Shown here: positions 18,403 through 27,538 of the stretch, one piece after another
How the letters are laid out: the number at the start of each line of letters is the position of its first letter
How positions within the stretch are numbered: the first letter of the stretch is position 1
DNA from: Gracilibacillus kekensis
GTDB taxonomy: Bacteria; Bacillota; Bacilli; Bacillales; Amphibacillaceae
Length of the DNA: 64,000 nt
NCBI RefSeq assembly: GCF_900143085.1
Contig: NZ_FRCZ01000004.1
Location: 1 to 64,000 of the forward strand
Direction of reading: 5' to 3'
Notes under the pieces: model-generated
The model's input: only the letters and a program-made list of their open reading frames with translations
Database searches by the model: none
Told to the model about the DNA's origin: nothing
Translations under genes and position numbers: made by a program

Positions 18403-19698
18403 ATGGACAACGGTGAAATTTTAGTCAGCTTGGATATAGGTACATCAAAAATAAAAGTGATTATTGGGGAGATCCTTGGTGATTCTCTTAATGTTATTGG
18501 TGTAGGTACGGCTAAATCTTTAGGAATGAAGAAAGGTGCTATCGTTGATATTGATGAGACAGTTCATTCCATCCGTGCGGCAGTTGAACAAGCTGAACGC
18601 ATGGTAGATATACAAATTGATCAAGTATTAGTTGGAATTAATGGGAATCATGTGCAACTTCAAGCCTGTCATGGCGTGGTTGCTGTATCAAGTGATAACA
18701 AAGAGATTGCAGAAGAAGATATCCATCGCGTAATGGATGCAGCACAAGTAATGTCAATTCCGCCTGAACGTGAGATTGTTGATGTTATACCGAAACAATT
18801 CATTGTAGATGGTCTAGACGAAATACGTGATCCACGAGGTATGATCGGTGTACGTTTAGAAATGGAAGGCACGATTATTACTTGTTCCAAAACTATGTTA
18901 CATAATATATTGAAATGTGTAGAAAAGGCTGGTTTAAGTATAATGGATATTTGCTTACAGCCATTAGCAACAGGGGAAGTTGCCTTATCTCAAGATGAGA
19001 AAAATTTAGGGGTAGCTTTATTGGATATAGGTGGTGGAAGTACTACCGTATCTGTCTTTGAAGATGACGGCTTAGTAGGAACCCGTGTAGTACCTCTTGG
19101 CGGATATAACATTTCCAAAGATTTGTCGATCGGGTTACGTACTACAAGTGAAGAAGCAGAAGACATTAAATTGGAACATGGTCATGCATTTATAAATGAT
19201 GCTAACGAAGAAGAGGCCTTTGAAGTTAATATAATTGGTAGTAACCAAAGACAATCTTATAATCAATTAGATTTAGCAGAAATAATGGAAGCACGATTAG
19301 AAGAAATATTGATTTATAGTGCTCGTGAAATTCAGAAAATGGGATATGATGAGATTCCAGGAGGTCTTGTACTAACTGGTGGTTCTATGAGTATGCCTGG
19401 TGCTGCAGACTTAGCACAAGACATATTTCAAAGCAACGTGAGAATTGCTATCCCAGATTACATAGGGGTTCGCGAACCTCAATTTACTGCTGGTATTGGT
19501 ATCTTGAAATTTGCTTATAAGAATGCGAAAATACAAGGGAAAGAGTTTTCAAATGCAGTTACTTCTCAACAAAATAATGTGAGTCATGTTGAAAAAGAAA
19601 AACCAATACGATCGAAAAAGACACATAGTCCGAAACAGAAAACAAAAGAAAAGAAAGAACCGAAATTAGCGAACTTCTTCAAATATTTCTTTGATTAA
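18403..19698 (+). CDS. ftsA: Cell division protein FtsA
   Basis: A 431-residue actin-like ATPase that tethers FtsZ to the membrane. The phosphate-1 loop SLDIGTSKIKVIIGE lies at about 8-22, phosphate-2 LLDIGGGSTTVSVFE near 206, and the C-terminal tail LANFFKYFFD is the amphipathic membrane-targeting helix, preceded by a very basic linker (SKKTHSPKQKTKEKKEPK). ATG 18403 follows AGGAGGTGCCTC; the 18379 frame start is ignored. ftsZ comes 68 bp downstream in the same unit. Confidence 0.97.
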   Translation: MDNGEILVSLDIGTSKIKVIIGEILGDSLNVIGVGTAKSLGMKKGAIVDIDETVHSIRAAVEQAERMVDIQIDQVLVGINGNHVQLQACHGVVAVSSDNKEIAEEDIHRVMDAAQVMSIPPEREIVDVIPKQFIVDGLDEIRDPRGMIGVRLEMEGTIITCSKTMLHNILKCVEKAGLSIMDICLQPLATGEVALSQDEKNLGVALLDIGGGSTTVSVFEDDGLVGTRVVPLGGYNISKDLSIGLRTTSEEAEDIKLEHGHAFINDANEEEAFEVNIIGSNQRQSYNQLDLAEIMEARLEEILIYSAREIQKMGYDEIPGGLVLTGGSMSMPGAADLAQDIFQSNVRIAIPDYIGVREPQFTAGIGILKFAYKNAKIQGKEFSNAVTSQQNNVSHVEKEKPIRSKKTHSPKQKTKEKKEPKLANFFKYFFD

Positions 19699-19766
19699 GA
19701 AAAATGAAGTAATTAGAGACGTAGAATGAGACAAACTATTAATCTTGCAAAATAGGAGGAAATGGC

Positions 19767-20906
19767 ATGTTAGACTTTGATACGAATATGGACCAACTAG
19801 CTACGATAAAAGTAATCGGTGTCGGTGGTGGCGGAAGTAACGCTGTTAACCGAATGATCGAGCATGGTGTGCAGGGTGTTGAATTTATTGCTGTTAATAC
19901 AGATGCTCAAGCTTTAAATTTATCGAAAGCAGAAGTTAAAATGCAAATTGGAACGAAATTAACGAGAGGACTAGGTGCAGGTGCAAATCCTGAAGTTGGT
20001 CGTAAAGCAGCGGAAGAAAGTAAAGAACAAATAGAAGAAATTTTAAAAGGTTCAGATATGGTGTTTGTTACAGCTGGAATGGGTGGTGGTACTGGTACAG
20101 GTGCTGCTCCAGTGATTGCGCAAGTTGCAAAAGAATTAGGAGCACTAACTGTCGGTGTGGTTACCCGTCCATTTACATTTGAAGGTAGAAAGAGAGCAAC
20201 TCAAGCTGTTTCTGGTATTGATGGTTTAAAAAGCAGCGTAGATACATTAATTGTTATTCCAAATGATCGTTTATTAGAAATAATAGATAAAAATACGCCG
20301 ATGTTAGAAGCTTTCCGTGAAGCGGATAATGTCTTGCGTCAGGGTGTACAAGGTATTTCGGATTTAATTGCAACCCCTGGTCTGATTAACGTAGACTTTG
20401 CCGATGTCAAAACGATTATGGCTGATAAAGGATCTGCTTTAATGGGTATTGGTGTTGCAACAGGTGAAAGTAGAGCAGCAGAAGCGGCTAAAAAAGCCAT
20501 TTCTTCTCCATTGCTTGAAACCTCTATTGATGGTGCTCATGGAGTCTTAATGAATATTACCGGTGGAACAAACTTAAGTCTTTATGAAGTGCAAGAAGCA
20601 GCTGATATTGTAACATCTGCTGCAGACCAAGAAGTGAATGTAATTTTCGGTTCTGTTATCAATGAAGATTTAAAAGATGAAATTGTTGTTACCGTGATAG
20701 CAACTGGATTTGATGAAACACAAATGAAAAATGCTCAGAACAAACCGAAATCTGTTTTACAAGCTAATACTGCAAAAAGAGAAAGACAACCAGAGAAATC
20801 GCAAGAATCACCTCAAGCCTCTCCACAGTCTCAACCGAGACCAAAACAAGAAGAGGATACATTAGATATACCAACATTTTTACGTAATCGTAATAGAAGA
20901 AGATAG
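19767..20906 (+). CDS. ftsZ: Cell division GTPase FtsZ
   Basis: The 379-residue tubulin homologue that forms the Z ring. The GTP-binding signature GGGTGTG lies at 106-112, the T7 catalytic loop with [11 protein letters not shown] near 208-218, and the C-terminal docking peptide [13 protein letters not shown] ends the protein. A glutamine/proline-rich linker (about 320-365) precedes it. SD AGGAGGAAATGGC before ATG 19767. The gene ends the dcw cluster and is followed by a clear terminator at 20911-20945. Confidence 0.99.
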   Translation: MLDFDTNMDQLATIKVIGVGGGGSNAVNRMIEHGVQGVEFIAVNTDAQALNLSKAEVKMQIGTKLTRGLGAGANPEVGRKAAEESKEQIEEILKGSDMVFVTAGMGGGTGTGAAPVIAQVAKELGALTVGVVTRPFTFEGRKRATQAVSGIDGLKSSVDTLIVIPNDRLLEIIDKNTPMLEAFREADNVLRQGVQGISDLIATPGLINVDFADVKTIMADKGSALMGIGVATGESRAAEAAKKAISSPLLETSIDGAHGVLMNITGGTNLSLYEVQEAADIVTSAADQEVNVIFGSVINEDLKDEIVVTVIATGFDETQMKNAQNKPKSVLQANTAKRERQPEKSQESPQASPQSQPRPKQEEDTLDIPTFLRNRNRRR

Positions 20907-20910
20907 ACAG

Positions 20911-20945
20911 AAAAGTTGCCAACTCCAATTGGCAACTTTTTTTAT
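20911..20945 (+). terminator. Terminator closing the dcw cluster
   Basis: AAAAGTTGCCAA (20911-20922) pairs perfectly with TTGGCAACTTTT (20929-20940) around a 6-nt loop, with further T following. Confidence 0.95.
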
Positions 20946-21014
20946 ACCTTAAAATCCATGACCAAACGAAAGTACCATAACCCCGAGCAGCCTCACAAAA
21001 AAACATATATATAT

Positions 21015-21524
21015 ACGTATAAGCAGGATTATACGACACTATTGTAGTGGTAATTATGAAATATTATATGTGCTTTGCAATCGCTCCGGCTTGTCGGCTT
21101 CCCTTTCCGCGGGTTTTTCTCCTCAGCTAACTTTTTAAGCAAAGTGCGCTTAAAAAGTGGATCTTCGGATAAAAACATCCCGCAGGAGTAGAAGCCGACA
21201 CCTGCGCTTTTTTATACTCTACAACTAAAGCAAGAGGGTGCATTTTTGCTATCCGCACAATCTTTTGTGATAAATATTCTAGAAATAATCCAAAATAACA
21301 GCATTTGCAAAAATTGTAGCATCACATTGAGCGGGGGCGGCCACTCCAACTCCTATGGGACTCGTTTTCCTGAAGATCCACTTTTCCATGCGGTTTTTGC
21401 TTGGAAAAGTTAGCTGAAGGAAAAACCCCATGGAAAGGGGAGTGGCCAAGCCGTAGCGGATCCCACATTCATACATCATGTCAAAATTACCTCCAGAGTT
21501 ATGTTGTATAATCCTGCTTGTACG
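21015..21524. repeat. Dispersed inverted-arm element, copy C (full length, reversed)
   Basis: Left end CGTATAAGCAGGATTATACG and the complement of the right end CGTACAAGCAGGATTATACA form terminal inverted repeats. The two arms (about 21084-21208 and 21331-21460) are exchanged compared with copy B, so the element is inserted in the opposite orientation. In the left arm ACTTTTTAAGC (21130-21140) pairs with GCTTAAAAAGT (21148-21158). The centre (about 21230-21330) differs from that of copies A, B and D. It fills most of the ftsZ-spoIIGA gap. Confidence 0.85.
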
Positions 21525-21641
21525 AAAAAATATCCGAATATTTTGTTTGGTGATTATTGGTTTTTGGTTAAGGGTGAATGGATAGGTTTCTACATTTTCT
21601 GTAGTTTTTTCTTAAAACTAGAGGGTTTTTGCATACAAACT

Positions 21642-21674
21642 GTGACAGACTTCTTTTCATTGTTTCTTTATACT
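21642..21674 (+). promoter_or_regulatory. Possible Spo0A-dependent spoIIG promoter
   Basis: GTGACA (21642-21647) and TATACT (21669-21674) are spaced 21 bp apart. B. subtilis spoIIG is known for an abnormally long 22-bp spacer activated by Spo0A, so the spacing is suggestive. I do not see a perfect Spo0A box, so this is tentative. Confidence 0.3.
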
Positions 21675-21729
21675 TTACTTAGTAGACAAGTAAAGGTTAT
21701 AAGCAAAGTTGGTGGAAAGGAAGGAACAG

Positions 21730-22623
21730 GTGGTTATTTATGTAGAAGTTATTTGGCTGCTAAATTTTATGATAGATTGGATGATTTTACTATTAACACA
21801 ATCTGTCACAACTCGAATTTCAAAATGGTATAAACTTATTCTTGCTAGTTTATTTGGCTCCCTAGTTGTCCCGATTTCTTTTTTATTACCTGCATATCCA
21901 ATTGATTCCTGGATAATAAAAATAACTCACTCTTTTATTATTATATGGATTGCATTTGGCTTTCAAAACGTTGCCATCTTTTTAAGAGTATTGTGTACTT
22001 TTTATTTTATGACATTCTCCATAGGTGGTGGCTTATTTGCTATTCATTTTTTATTAATAAGTGAGCAAAATTTCATTTTAGCAGATTCTATAGGAGCGAC
22101 TCATATCCACGGTATATTTGTAATCATTTGCTTTCCTATCATCTTTTTATTTACGAAGCATCGAATGGACAAGCACAAAATGCAGCAATTTCATCAAGAA
22201 TTTCATTATAAAGTTGTACTTTATTGGGAGAAAAAAGAAGTGGAAACGATAGGGTATTTAGATAGTGGTAATCATTTGGTAGATCCCTTTACACAAACAC
22301 CAGTAATTATTGTGGATGAGACAGTTCTTATAAATTGGTTTAATGATCAGAAGTTGGCTCAGTTAAAGCAATCTTTTCAAAATATATTACTAGGAAAAGA
22401 TGATGAATTAACTACAGATTTATTTCGGTTAATTCCGTATCAAGGGGTGAATGGTGATCAGGATTTTATGATTGCATTTAAACCTGAATATGTTCGAATA
22501 CATATGAAAGACAGACATGTAACCAATAAAAAAGTATTAGTTGGTATTCAGTTCGGAAATTTAGTGTCTGATAACAGCTACCATTGTTTATTACACCCTA
22601 AATTATTTCAACAAACAGGGTGA
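21730..22623 (+). CDS. spoIIGA: Sigma-E processing peptidase SpoIIGA
   Basis: A 297-residue membrane aspartic protease that cleaves pro-sigma-E in the mother cell after a forespore signal. The N-terminal half has five hydrophobic segments (MVIYVEVIWLLNF, then three to four more up to about 145). The C-terminal half is the protease domain, with the catalytic aspartate in YLDSGNHLVDP near residue 177. The GTG at 21730 is chosen over the TTG at 21709 because GGAAGGAA lies 6-8 bp before it and the N-terminus then matches the family. It is directly followed by its substrate gene sigE. Confidence 0.93.
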   Translation: MVIYVEVIWLLNFMIDWMILLLTQSVTTRISKWYKLILASLFGSLVVPISFLLPAYPIDSWIIKITHSFIIIWIAFGFQNVAIFLRVLCTFYFMTFSIGGGLFAIHFLLISEQNFILADSIGATHIHGIFVIICFPIIFLFTKHRMDKHKMQQFHQEFHYKVVLYWEKKEVETIGYLDSGNHLVDPFTQTPVIIVDETVLINWFNDQKLAQLKQSFQNILLGKDDELTTDLFRLIPYQGVNGDQDFMIAFKPEYVRIHMKDRHVTNKKVLVGIQFGNLVSDNSYHCLLHPKLFQQTG

Positions 22624-22647
22624 TATTATATTGGAGGAGTGGAAGGT

Positions 22648-23367
22648 ATGTTAATTGTACAACAAAAATACAAAATGATATTTTACAAAATTTTAAAAAA
22701 AATGGGTTATATTGTTGATGAAATTTATTATATTGGGGGAAGCGAAGCATTACCACCTCCACTTTCAAAAGAAGAAGAATATGAATTAATACATCGTTTA
22801 CCCGTAGGTGATAAAGCTGCAAGAGCTATGTTAATTGAACGAAACTTAAGACTTGTCGTATATATTGCAAGAAAGTTTGAAAATACAGGAATTAATATCG
22901 AGGATTTGATTAGTATTGGAACAATCGGTCTTATTAAAGCAATTAATACCTTTAATCCAGAAAAAAAAATAAAATTAGCCACATATGCTTCTAGGTGTAT
23001 CGAAAATGAAATTTTAATGTATCTACGCAAGAACAATAAATTAAAAACAGAAGTATCATTTGATGAGCCATTAAATGTGGACTGGGATGGTAATGAATTA
23101 TTATTATCCGATGTATTAGGAACGGATGAAGATATTACATTTAAAGATTTAGAACAAAGTATTGATAAATCGTTATTACGTAAAGCTTTAGAACAACTAA
23201 ACGGTAGAGAAAAACAAATAATGGAATTACGGTTCGGATTAGCAAACCATGAAGAAATGACCCAAAAAGATGTAGCGGATATGCTTGGAATATCACAATC
23301 CTATATTTCTAGATTAGAAAAAAAAATTATAAAAAGATTACAAAAAGAGTTTAATAAAATGGTGTAA
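22648..23367 (+). CDS. sigE: RNA polymerase sigma-E factor (mother cell, precursor form)
   Basis: A 239-residue sigma-70 family factor, the same length as B. subtilis SigE. It has an N-terminal pro-sequence with [23 protein letters not shown], which SpoIIGA removes, then regions 2 ([36 protein letters not shown]) and 4 ([28 protein letters not shown]). It directs early mother-cell transcription. ATG 22648 follows GGAGGAG; the GTG at 22639 overlaps that ribosome site and is rejected. Forms the spoIIG operon with spoIIGA. Confidence 0.97.
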   Translation: MLIVQQKYKMIFYKILKKMGYIVDEIYYIGGSEALPPPLSKEEEYELIHRLPVGDKAARAMLIERNLRLVVYIARKFENTGINIEDLISIGTIGLIKAINTFNPEKKIKLATYASRCIENEILMYLRKNNKLKTEVSFDEPLNVDWDGNELLLSDVLGTDEDITFKDLEQSIDKSLLRKALEQLNGREKQIMELRFGLANHEEMTQKDVADMLGISQSYISRLEKKIIKRLQKEFNKMV

Positions 23368-23396
23368 ATGCTTGTAGTTGGTAAATGATGGTTAAT

Positions 23397-23424
23397 GCAT
23401 AAAAAACTCCCGATTGGTGATACT
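23397..23424 (+). promoter_or_regulatory. Predicted sigma-F/sigma-G promoter of sigG
   Basis: GCATA (23397-23401) and GGTGATACT (23416-23424) with a 14-bp spacer match the forespore consensus GYATA / GGNNANANT. Transcription would begin near 23431, 30 bp before the sigG start. Confidence 0.7.
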
Positions 23425-23455
23425 TATTTTTGAGAAGGATCTCCAATTGGGAGGG
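23407..23455 (+). promoter_or_regulatory. sigG leader hairpin masking the ribosome binding site
   Basis: CTCCCGATTGG (23407-23417) pairs with CCAATTGGGAG (23443-23453), an 11-bp stem with one G-U pair. The right arm covers the GGGAGGG Shine-Dalgarno sequence (23449-23455). The left arm lies within the predicted forespore promoter, so only read-through RNA from spoIIG would contain both arms. B. subtilis sigG is also known to have a leader hairpin that limits translation. Confidence 0.7.
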
Positions 23456-23461
23456 TACAAA

Positions 23462-24241
23462 ATGACAAGACATAAAGTTGAAATTTGTGGGGTAGATACA
23501 GCAACCTTACCAGTTTTAAAGAACGAGGAAATGAGAATCTTATTTAGATCAATGCAGAATGGGGATCAGTCTGCACGAGAAAAGTTAGTGAACGGTAATT
23601 TAAGATTAGTATTGAGCGTTATTCAAAGATTCCATAATCGTGGTGAATATGGAGATGATTTATTTCAAGTCGGTTGTATAGGATTACTAAAATCTATTGA
23701 TAATTTTGACTTGGGCCAAAATGTAAAGTTTTCTACTTATGCAGTGCCTATGATCATTGGCGAGATAAGGCGGTACCTGCGTGATAATAATCCAATAAGA
23801 GTATCACGTTCATTAAGAGACATTGCATATAAAGCATTACACGCACGAGAAAAGTTGTTAAATAAAACATCGAAAGATCCTTCTCCTATGGAAATTGCTG
23901 ATGAGCTTGATGTGCCTGTAACAGATGTGATTTTTGCGCTTGATGCCATACAAGACCCGGTATCATTATTTGAACCTATTTTTAACGACGGCGGTGATCC
24001 AATATATGTAATGGATCAAGTTAGTGATGATAATGTAAAGGATAATGATTGGTTAAACCATTTGTCTATTAAAGAGGGAATGCAACGTTTAAATCAGCGT
24101 GAAAAGTTAATTTTAAACAAACGCTTCTTCCAAGGTAAGACACAAATGGAAGTTGCAGAAGAGATCGGAATCTCACAAGCTCAAGTTTCCCGCTTAGAAA
24201 AAGCAGCAATTAAAGAGATGAACAAAGAAATGTTTGAATAA
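23462..24241 (+). CDS. sigG: RNA polymerase sigma-G factor (late forespore)
   Basis: A 259-residue sigma-70 family factor very close to B. subtilis SigG: N-terminus MTRHKVEICGVDTATLPVLK, region 2 (NGNLRLVLSVIQRF, FSTYAVPMIIGEIRRYLRD), region 3 and region 4 (GKTQMEVAEEIGISQAQVSR). It drives late forespore genes such as those for small acid-soluble proteins. ATG 23462 follows GGGAGGG; in-frame codons upstream (from 23414) are within the promoter. Both a forespore promoter and a leader hairpin are visible just upstream. Confidence 0.97.
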   Translation: MTRHKVEICGVDTATLPVLKNEEMRILFRSMQNGDQSAREKLVNGNLRLVLSVIQRFHNRGEYGDDLFQVGCIGLLKSIDNFDLGQNVKFSTYAVPMIIGEIRRYLRDNNPIRVSRSLRDIAYKALHAREKLLNKTSKDPSPMEIADELDVPVTDVIFALDAIQDPVSLFEPIFNDGGDPIYVMDQVSDDNVKDNDWLNHLSIKEGMQRLNQREKLILNKRFFQGKTQMEVAEEIGISQAQVSRLEKAAIKEMNKEMFE

Positions 24242-24298
24242 AAAAGCAAAATATATCAATGATAATACACATTCAGAAAATGATAATAAATGAATACC

Positions 24299-24825
24299 AT
24301 AAGAATTATGCCTCATAACTGAGCTAACCTTTTTGAAATGATTTTTGTGCATAGAAACCGCTGCGGCTTGCCCACTTCCCTTTCCATGGGCTTTTTCCTT
24401 CAGCTAACTTTTCCAAGCAAAAACCGCATGGAAAAGTGGATCTTCAGGAAAAAGGATCCCATAGGAGTGGAAGTGGCCGCCTACGCTTAGTGGGGCTCTA
24501 CAACTATTGCAAATGCTAATATTTCGGGTGGTTACAATTAGACAATAAATCAGGTTATATTGATAAGTAATCTAATGATAAATTGATGAGAAATAGTGCA
24601 TACGCGCCAACATGACTATTCTTGCTTGAGTTGCAGAGTATTAATAAGCGCAGGCGTCCGCTTTCACTCCTGCGGGAAGTTTTTATCCGAAGATCCACTT
24701 TGGTAAGTGGTCTTTGCTTACCAAAGTTAGCTGAGGAGAAAAACCCGCGGAAAGGGAAGCGGACAAGCCGGAGTGATTGTAAAGCACATATAATATCTCA
24801 TAATTACCACTACAATAGTGTCGTA
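24299..24825. repeat. Dispersed inverted-arm element, copy D (ends degraded)
   Basis: Same orientation and nearly the same centre as copy B (both contain ATTGCAAATGCTAATATTT and GATAAGTAATCTAATGATAA). Arms lie at about 24364-24489 and 24648-24778. The left terminal repeat is eroded (ATAAGAATTATGCC), and the right end stops at TAGTGTCGTA without the final CCTGCTTAT. In the right arm ACTTTGGTAAG (24697-24707) pairs with CTTACCAAAGT (24717-24727), a stem with different bases but the same pairing as in the other copies. The ORF at 24622-24927 is a shadow. Confidence 0.85.
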
Positions 24826-24834
24826 TTGCAATTG

Positions 24835-24888
24835 AAAATCCAAATGATGGCGAATTATTGGTTTAATTCGCGTGATCATTTGGATTTT
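24835..24888. terminator. Long bidirectional hairpin between sigG and the convergent yfhD-like gene
   Basis: AAAATCCAAATGAT (24835-24848) pairs perfectly with ATCATTTGGATTTT (24875-24888), and inside it GCGAATTA (24850-24857) pairs with TAATTCGC (24864-24871). Flanking A and T runs suit termination from both sides. Confidence 0.75.
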
Positions 24889-24901
24889 GTTATTTATCAA
24901 A

Positions 24902-25087
24902 TCACTTTTGTTCTAGATTTTTTTTAGCTCTTTTATCTGCACGTTCACTTCTATTCTTTGCCTCGATATCATTTGCATCTGCTAATTCAGAGGCGAATTC
25001 TACATCGATTCCATCAGCTTTTTCATACTCAGGGGTCTGCGCTAAGAAGTTTTTTCCAACCTTCTTTTTATGTTCATCTTTACCCAT
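24902..25087 (-). CDS. Small hydrophilic YfhD-family protein
   Basis: A 61-residue, highly charged protein without membrane segments. The stretch DVEFASELADANDIEAKNRS followed by ERADKRAKKN resembles the YfhD family of Bacillaceae, small proteins of unknown function. I use the second ATG (MGKDEHKKK), since GAGGAGG lies 5-6 bp before it, while the ATG at 25093 would be only a base from the ribosome site. It is read against its neighbours and ends facing sigG. Confidence 0.7.
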   Translation of the reverse strand: MGKDEHKKKVGKNFLAQTPEYEKADGIDVEFASELADANDIEAKNRSERADKRAKKNLEQK

Positions 25088-25229
25088 ATCCATCCTCCTC
25101 TCTATTTGATATCAAGATTAGTTTGTTTATAAAAATAAATTAGATACAGACTTTTGTGTTATTTATGACCTTCTCCAACCATATTTTAAAATAGATCTAC
25201 ATATATTGATAAAAAGGGGGATTACTAAT

Positions 25230-25523
25230 ATGATCACATTATCGTCTTTGCAAATGAAGGATATTGTTTATATCGAGGATGGCACAAAAATAGGTAATTT
25301 AACAGATATTGAAATAAATGTGGATATCGGTAAAATAATAAATCTGGTTGTAGCAACAAAAACAAAAGTATTTGGTATGTTTGGTGAATCAAGAGAAATT
25401 GTTATTCCATGGGAACATGTGATGAAAATTGGTCATGACGTCATTTTAGTAAAGAAAAATGGTGCTTTTCCTACCGTTCAAATTAGTCCTAAAGATGAAG
25501 ACACCGCCACATATCAACAGTAA
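25230..25523 (+). CDS. ylmC: YlmC/YmxH family PRC-barrel sporulation protein
   Basis: A 97-residue protein made of a single PRC-barrel domain: LQMKDIVYIEDGTKIGNLTDIEI and the later FGESREIVIPWEHVMKIGHDVILV. Members of the YlmC/YmxH family are sporulation-associated in Bacillales, but without a defined activity. ATG 25230 follows AAAGGGGG. It precedes pgeF by 61 bp and opens the ylm block. Confidence 0.85.
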   Translation: MITLSSLQMKDIVYIEDGTKIGNLTDIEINVDIGKIINLVVATKTKVFGMFGESREIVIPWEHVMKIGHDVILVKKNGAFPTVQISPKDEDTATYQQ

Positions 25524-25584
25524 CTGATAATCTAATTGTTAAGATGTGCTAAAATATGATAAAATGATTTGAAATAGGAGGGGT

Positions 25585-26382
25585 ATGATGAGTGAGCCTT
25601 TCTTTCAAAAAAATAATGACCCCATTTTGTGGGTTAAACCATGGGAAGATGCAAATATTGTCGCAGGATTTACAACAAGAGAAAAGGGCAGAAGTTTACC
25701 TCCCTATCATAGTAATAATTTAGGATTTCATGTTGAGGACAATCCTGATGATGTACTGCAAAATCGTAAACAGGTAGCAGAGCATATTAATATTCCGCTC
25801 AATCAATGGGTTATGGCGGATCAAGTTCATGATAATTATGTACAATTCGTTAATCAAAAACACAAAGGCAGGGGCATCTATACGAAAGATAACGCACTTG
25901 AAGCAACAGATGGTTTAATTACTTCGACAAAGAATGTGATGTGTACTGCTTTATATGCTGATTGTGTGCCACTATACTTTTTTGATAGGAAGAATCGTAC
26001 AGTTGCTATAGCGCACGCAGGCTGGAAGGGTACTGTTGCAAATATTGCTAAAAAAACAATAGAACAATTTAAGGAAAAATCTTCATATGTGGAAGATATC
26101 GAAGTAGTGATTGGACCGAGCATTTGTAAGACATGCTATCAGGTAAACGACCATGTAATTCAGCACATCGATCCGAAATATAGTGATTGTTATGAAGGTA
26201 AAAACAATAACTATCACTTAGATTTGAAAAAGTTAAATCAAAATCTTTTGTTGGATGAAGGAATACAAGCAAATAACATACATATAACCAATTATTGTAC
26301 GTCACATCATTCGCTCTTTTTCTCACATAGAAGAGAACAACATCCTACAGGAAGAATGATGGGATTTATCGCTATTTTATAA
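25585..26382 (+). CDS. pgeF: Peptidoglycan editing factor PgeF (YlmD, YfiH family)
   Basis: A 265-residue protein of the multicopper-oxidase-like YfiH/PgeF family. Metal-site motifs are ADCVPLYFFD near 116, AHAGWKGTV near 139 and GPSICKTCYQV near 174. In E. coli PgeF prevents non-canonical residues in peptidoglycan precursors; in B. subtilis it is ylmD, next to the division genes. AGGAGGGGT precedes ATG 25585 (ATG 25588 is equally possible). ylmE follows after 19 bp. Confidence 0.93.
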   Translation: MMSEPFFQKNNDPILWVKPWEDANIVAGFTTREKGRSLPPYHSNNLGFHVEDNPDDVLQNRKQVAEHINIPLNQWVMADQVHDNYVQFVNQKHKGRGIYTKDNALEATDGLITSTKNVMCTALYADCVPLYFFDRKNRTVAIAHAGWKGTVANIAKKTIEQFKEKSSYVEDIEVVIGPSICKTCYQVNDHVIQHIDPKYSDCYEGKNNNYHLDLKKLNQNLLLDEGIQANNIHITNYCTSHHSLFFSHRREQHPTGRMMGFIAIL

Positions 26383-26401
26383 GGAAGGAAAGGAGACGAT
26401 C

Positions 26402-27082
26402 ATGACGGTTGCAAACAATCTAGCTAATATCAGACAAAATATTGAGCAGGCGTGCGAAAATGTTCATAGGGATCCTGATGACATTACACTAATAGGCGTT
26501 ACTAAATATGTTACAATAGAAAGAGCACAAGAGGCTTTAAAAGTAGGGATTAACCATTTAGGCGAGAATCGCATGGAAGGTTTAATTGATAAATACGAAT
26601 CAATCGGGACAGGAGCAACATGGCATTTTATTGGGTCCTTGCAATCCAGGAAAGTAAGAGAAATAATTGATAAAGTTGATTATATTCATTCACTTGATCG
26701 TAAATCTCTTGCAAAGGAAATTAATAAACGAACAAATAAACCACAAAAATGCTTTGTACAAGTTAATGTAAGTGGAGAAGAGTCTAAACATGGGTTAGAT
26801 GTCAATCAAGTACAAACTTTTGTTGACACGTTAAGAAATTATCCGAATATAAAAGTTGTAGGTTTAATGACAATGGCTCCACTAATACATGATGAAAAAC
26901 GATTGCGTGAGATTTTTCGTTCTTTAAGAGAGTTACGTGATAAGATTCAAGATGAAGGATGGGAGCATGCACCTTGTCACTACTTGTCAATGGGAATGAG
27001 TAATGATTATCAAATTGCAATTGAAGAAGGCGCTACCCACATACGTATTGGTTCAAGTTTAGTGGGTCCATACGAAGAATAG
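26402..27082 (+). CDS. ylmE: YggS/PROSC family pyridoxal-phosphate homeostasis protein
   Basis: A 226-residue PLP-binding TIM-barrel protein. The lysine in GVTKYV (K35) is the PLP attachment site, and HLGENRMEGL, WHFIGSLQSRKV and the C-terminal SMGMSNDYQIAIEEGATHIR are family hallmarks. It is thought to control vitamin B6 and amino-acid balance rather than catalyse a reaction. It lies in the same run as sepF, 10 bp upstream of it. Confidence 0.95.
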   Translation: MTVANNLANIRQNIEQACENVHRDPDDITLIGVTKYVTIERAQEALKVGINHLGENRMEGLIDKYESIGTGATWHFIGSLQSRKVREIIDKVDYIHSLDRKSLAKEINKRTNKPQKCFVQVNVSGEESKHGLDVNQVQTFVDTLRNYPNIKVVGLMTMAPLIHDEKRLREIFRSLRELRDKIQDEGWEHAPCHYLSMGMSNDYQIAIEEGATHIRIGSSLVGPYEE

Positions 27083-27092
27083 AGGTGAAAAT

Positions 27093-27530
27093 ATGAGTAT
27101 GAAAGGCAAGTTTCGAAATCTCTTCGGTATTGATGAAGAAGAATATGAAATTGTCGAAGAAGAAGTGGGACAAGATGAATATACGCCTCCAACACGTAGT
27201 GGAAAAAAAGATGATAAAGGGAATGTGGTTAGTTTATCGTCCGTTCAAAAAAATAATAAAATGGTATTGTGTGAACCACGCTCCTATAATGAAGTACAGG
27301 ATATAGCAGACCATATCGTCAATCGAAGATCTGTTGTGATAAATCTGCAACGAGTTGATACCTTACAAGCACGACAAATTATTGATTTTATGAGTGGTAC
27401 TGTATATGCAGTTTCTGGCCAAATCAAAAAACTAGGCTCCCAAACCTTTTTATGTACACCAGACAGTATTGAAATATCAGGTAATATTACTGAAATAATG
27501 GAAGAAGTAGATCCAGAACAAAGGTGGTAA
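27093..27530 (+). CDS. sepF: Cell division protein SepF
   Basis: A 145-residue protein with an N-terminal amphipathic membrane-binding segment (MKGKFRNLFGI), an acidic linker and a C-terminal DUF552 domain (about 60-140) with ARQIIDFMSGTVYAVSGQIKK. SepF forms rings, binds the FtsZ C-terminus and tethers it to the membrane alongside FtsA. ATG 27093 is preceded by AGAGGTG. Genes ylmG and ylmH follow at 8-bp gaps. Confidence 0.95.
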   Translation: MSMKGKFRNLFGIDEEEYEIVEEEVGQDEYTPPTRSGKKDDKGNVVSLSSVQKNNKMVLCEPRSYNEVQDIADHIVNRRSVVINLQRVDTLQARQIIDFMSGTVYAVSGQIKKLGSQTFLCTPDSIEISGNITEIMEEVDPEQRW

Positions 27531-27538
27531 AGTAAACA

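Noticed and set aside
21015-21524. Target site duplication at repeat copy C
   Set aside because: ACG occurs on both sides, but it could be part of the terminal repeat, and copy B shows no equivalent.
24622-24927. A 101-residue + strand ORF after sigG
   Set aside because: It runs from the repeat arm into the long hairpin and overlaps the small YfhD-like gene on the opposite strand.
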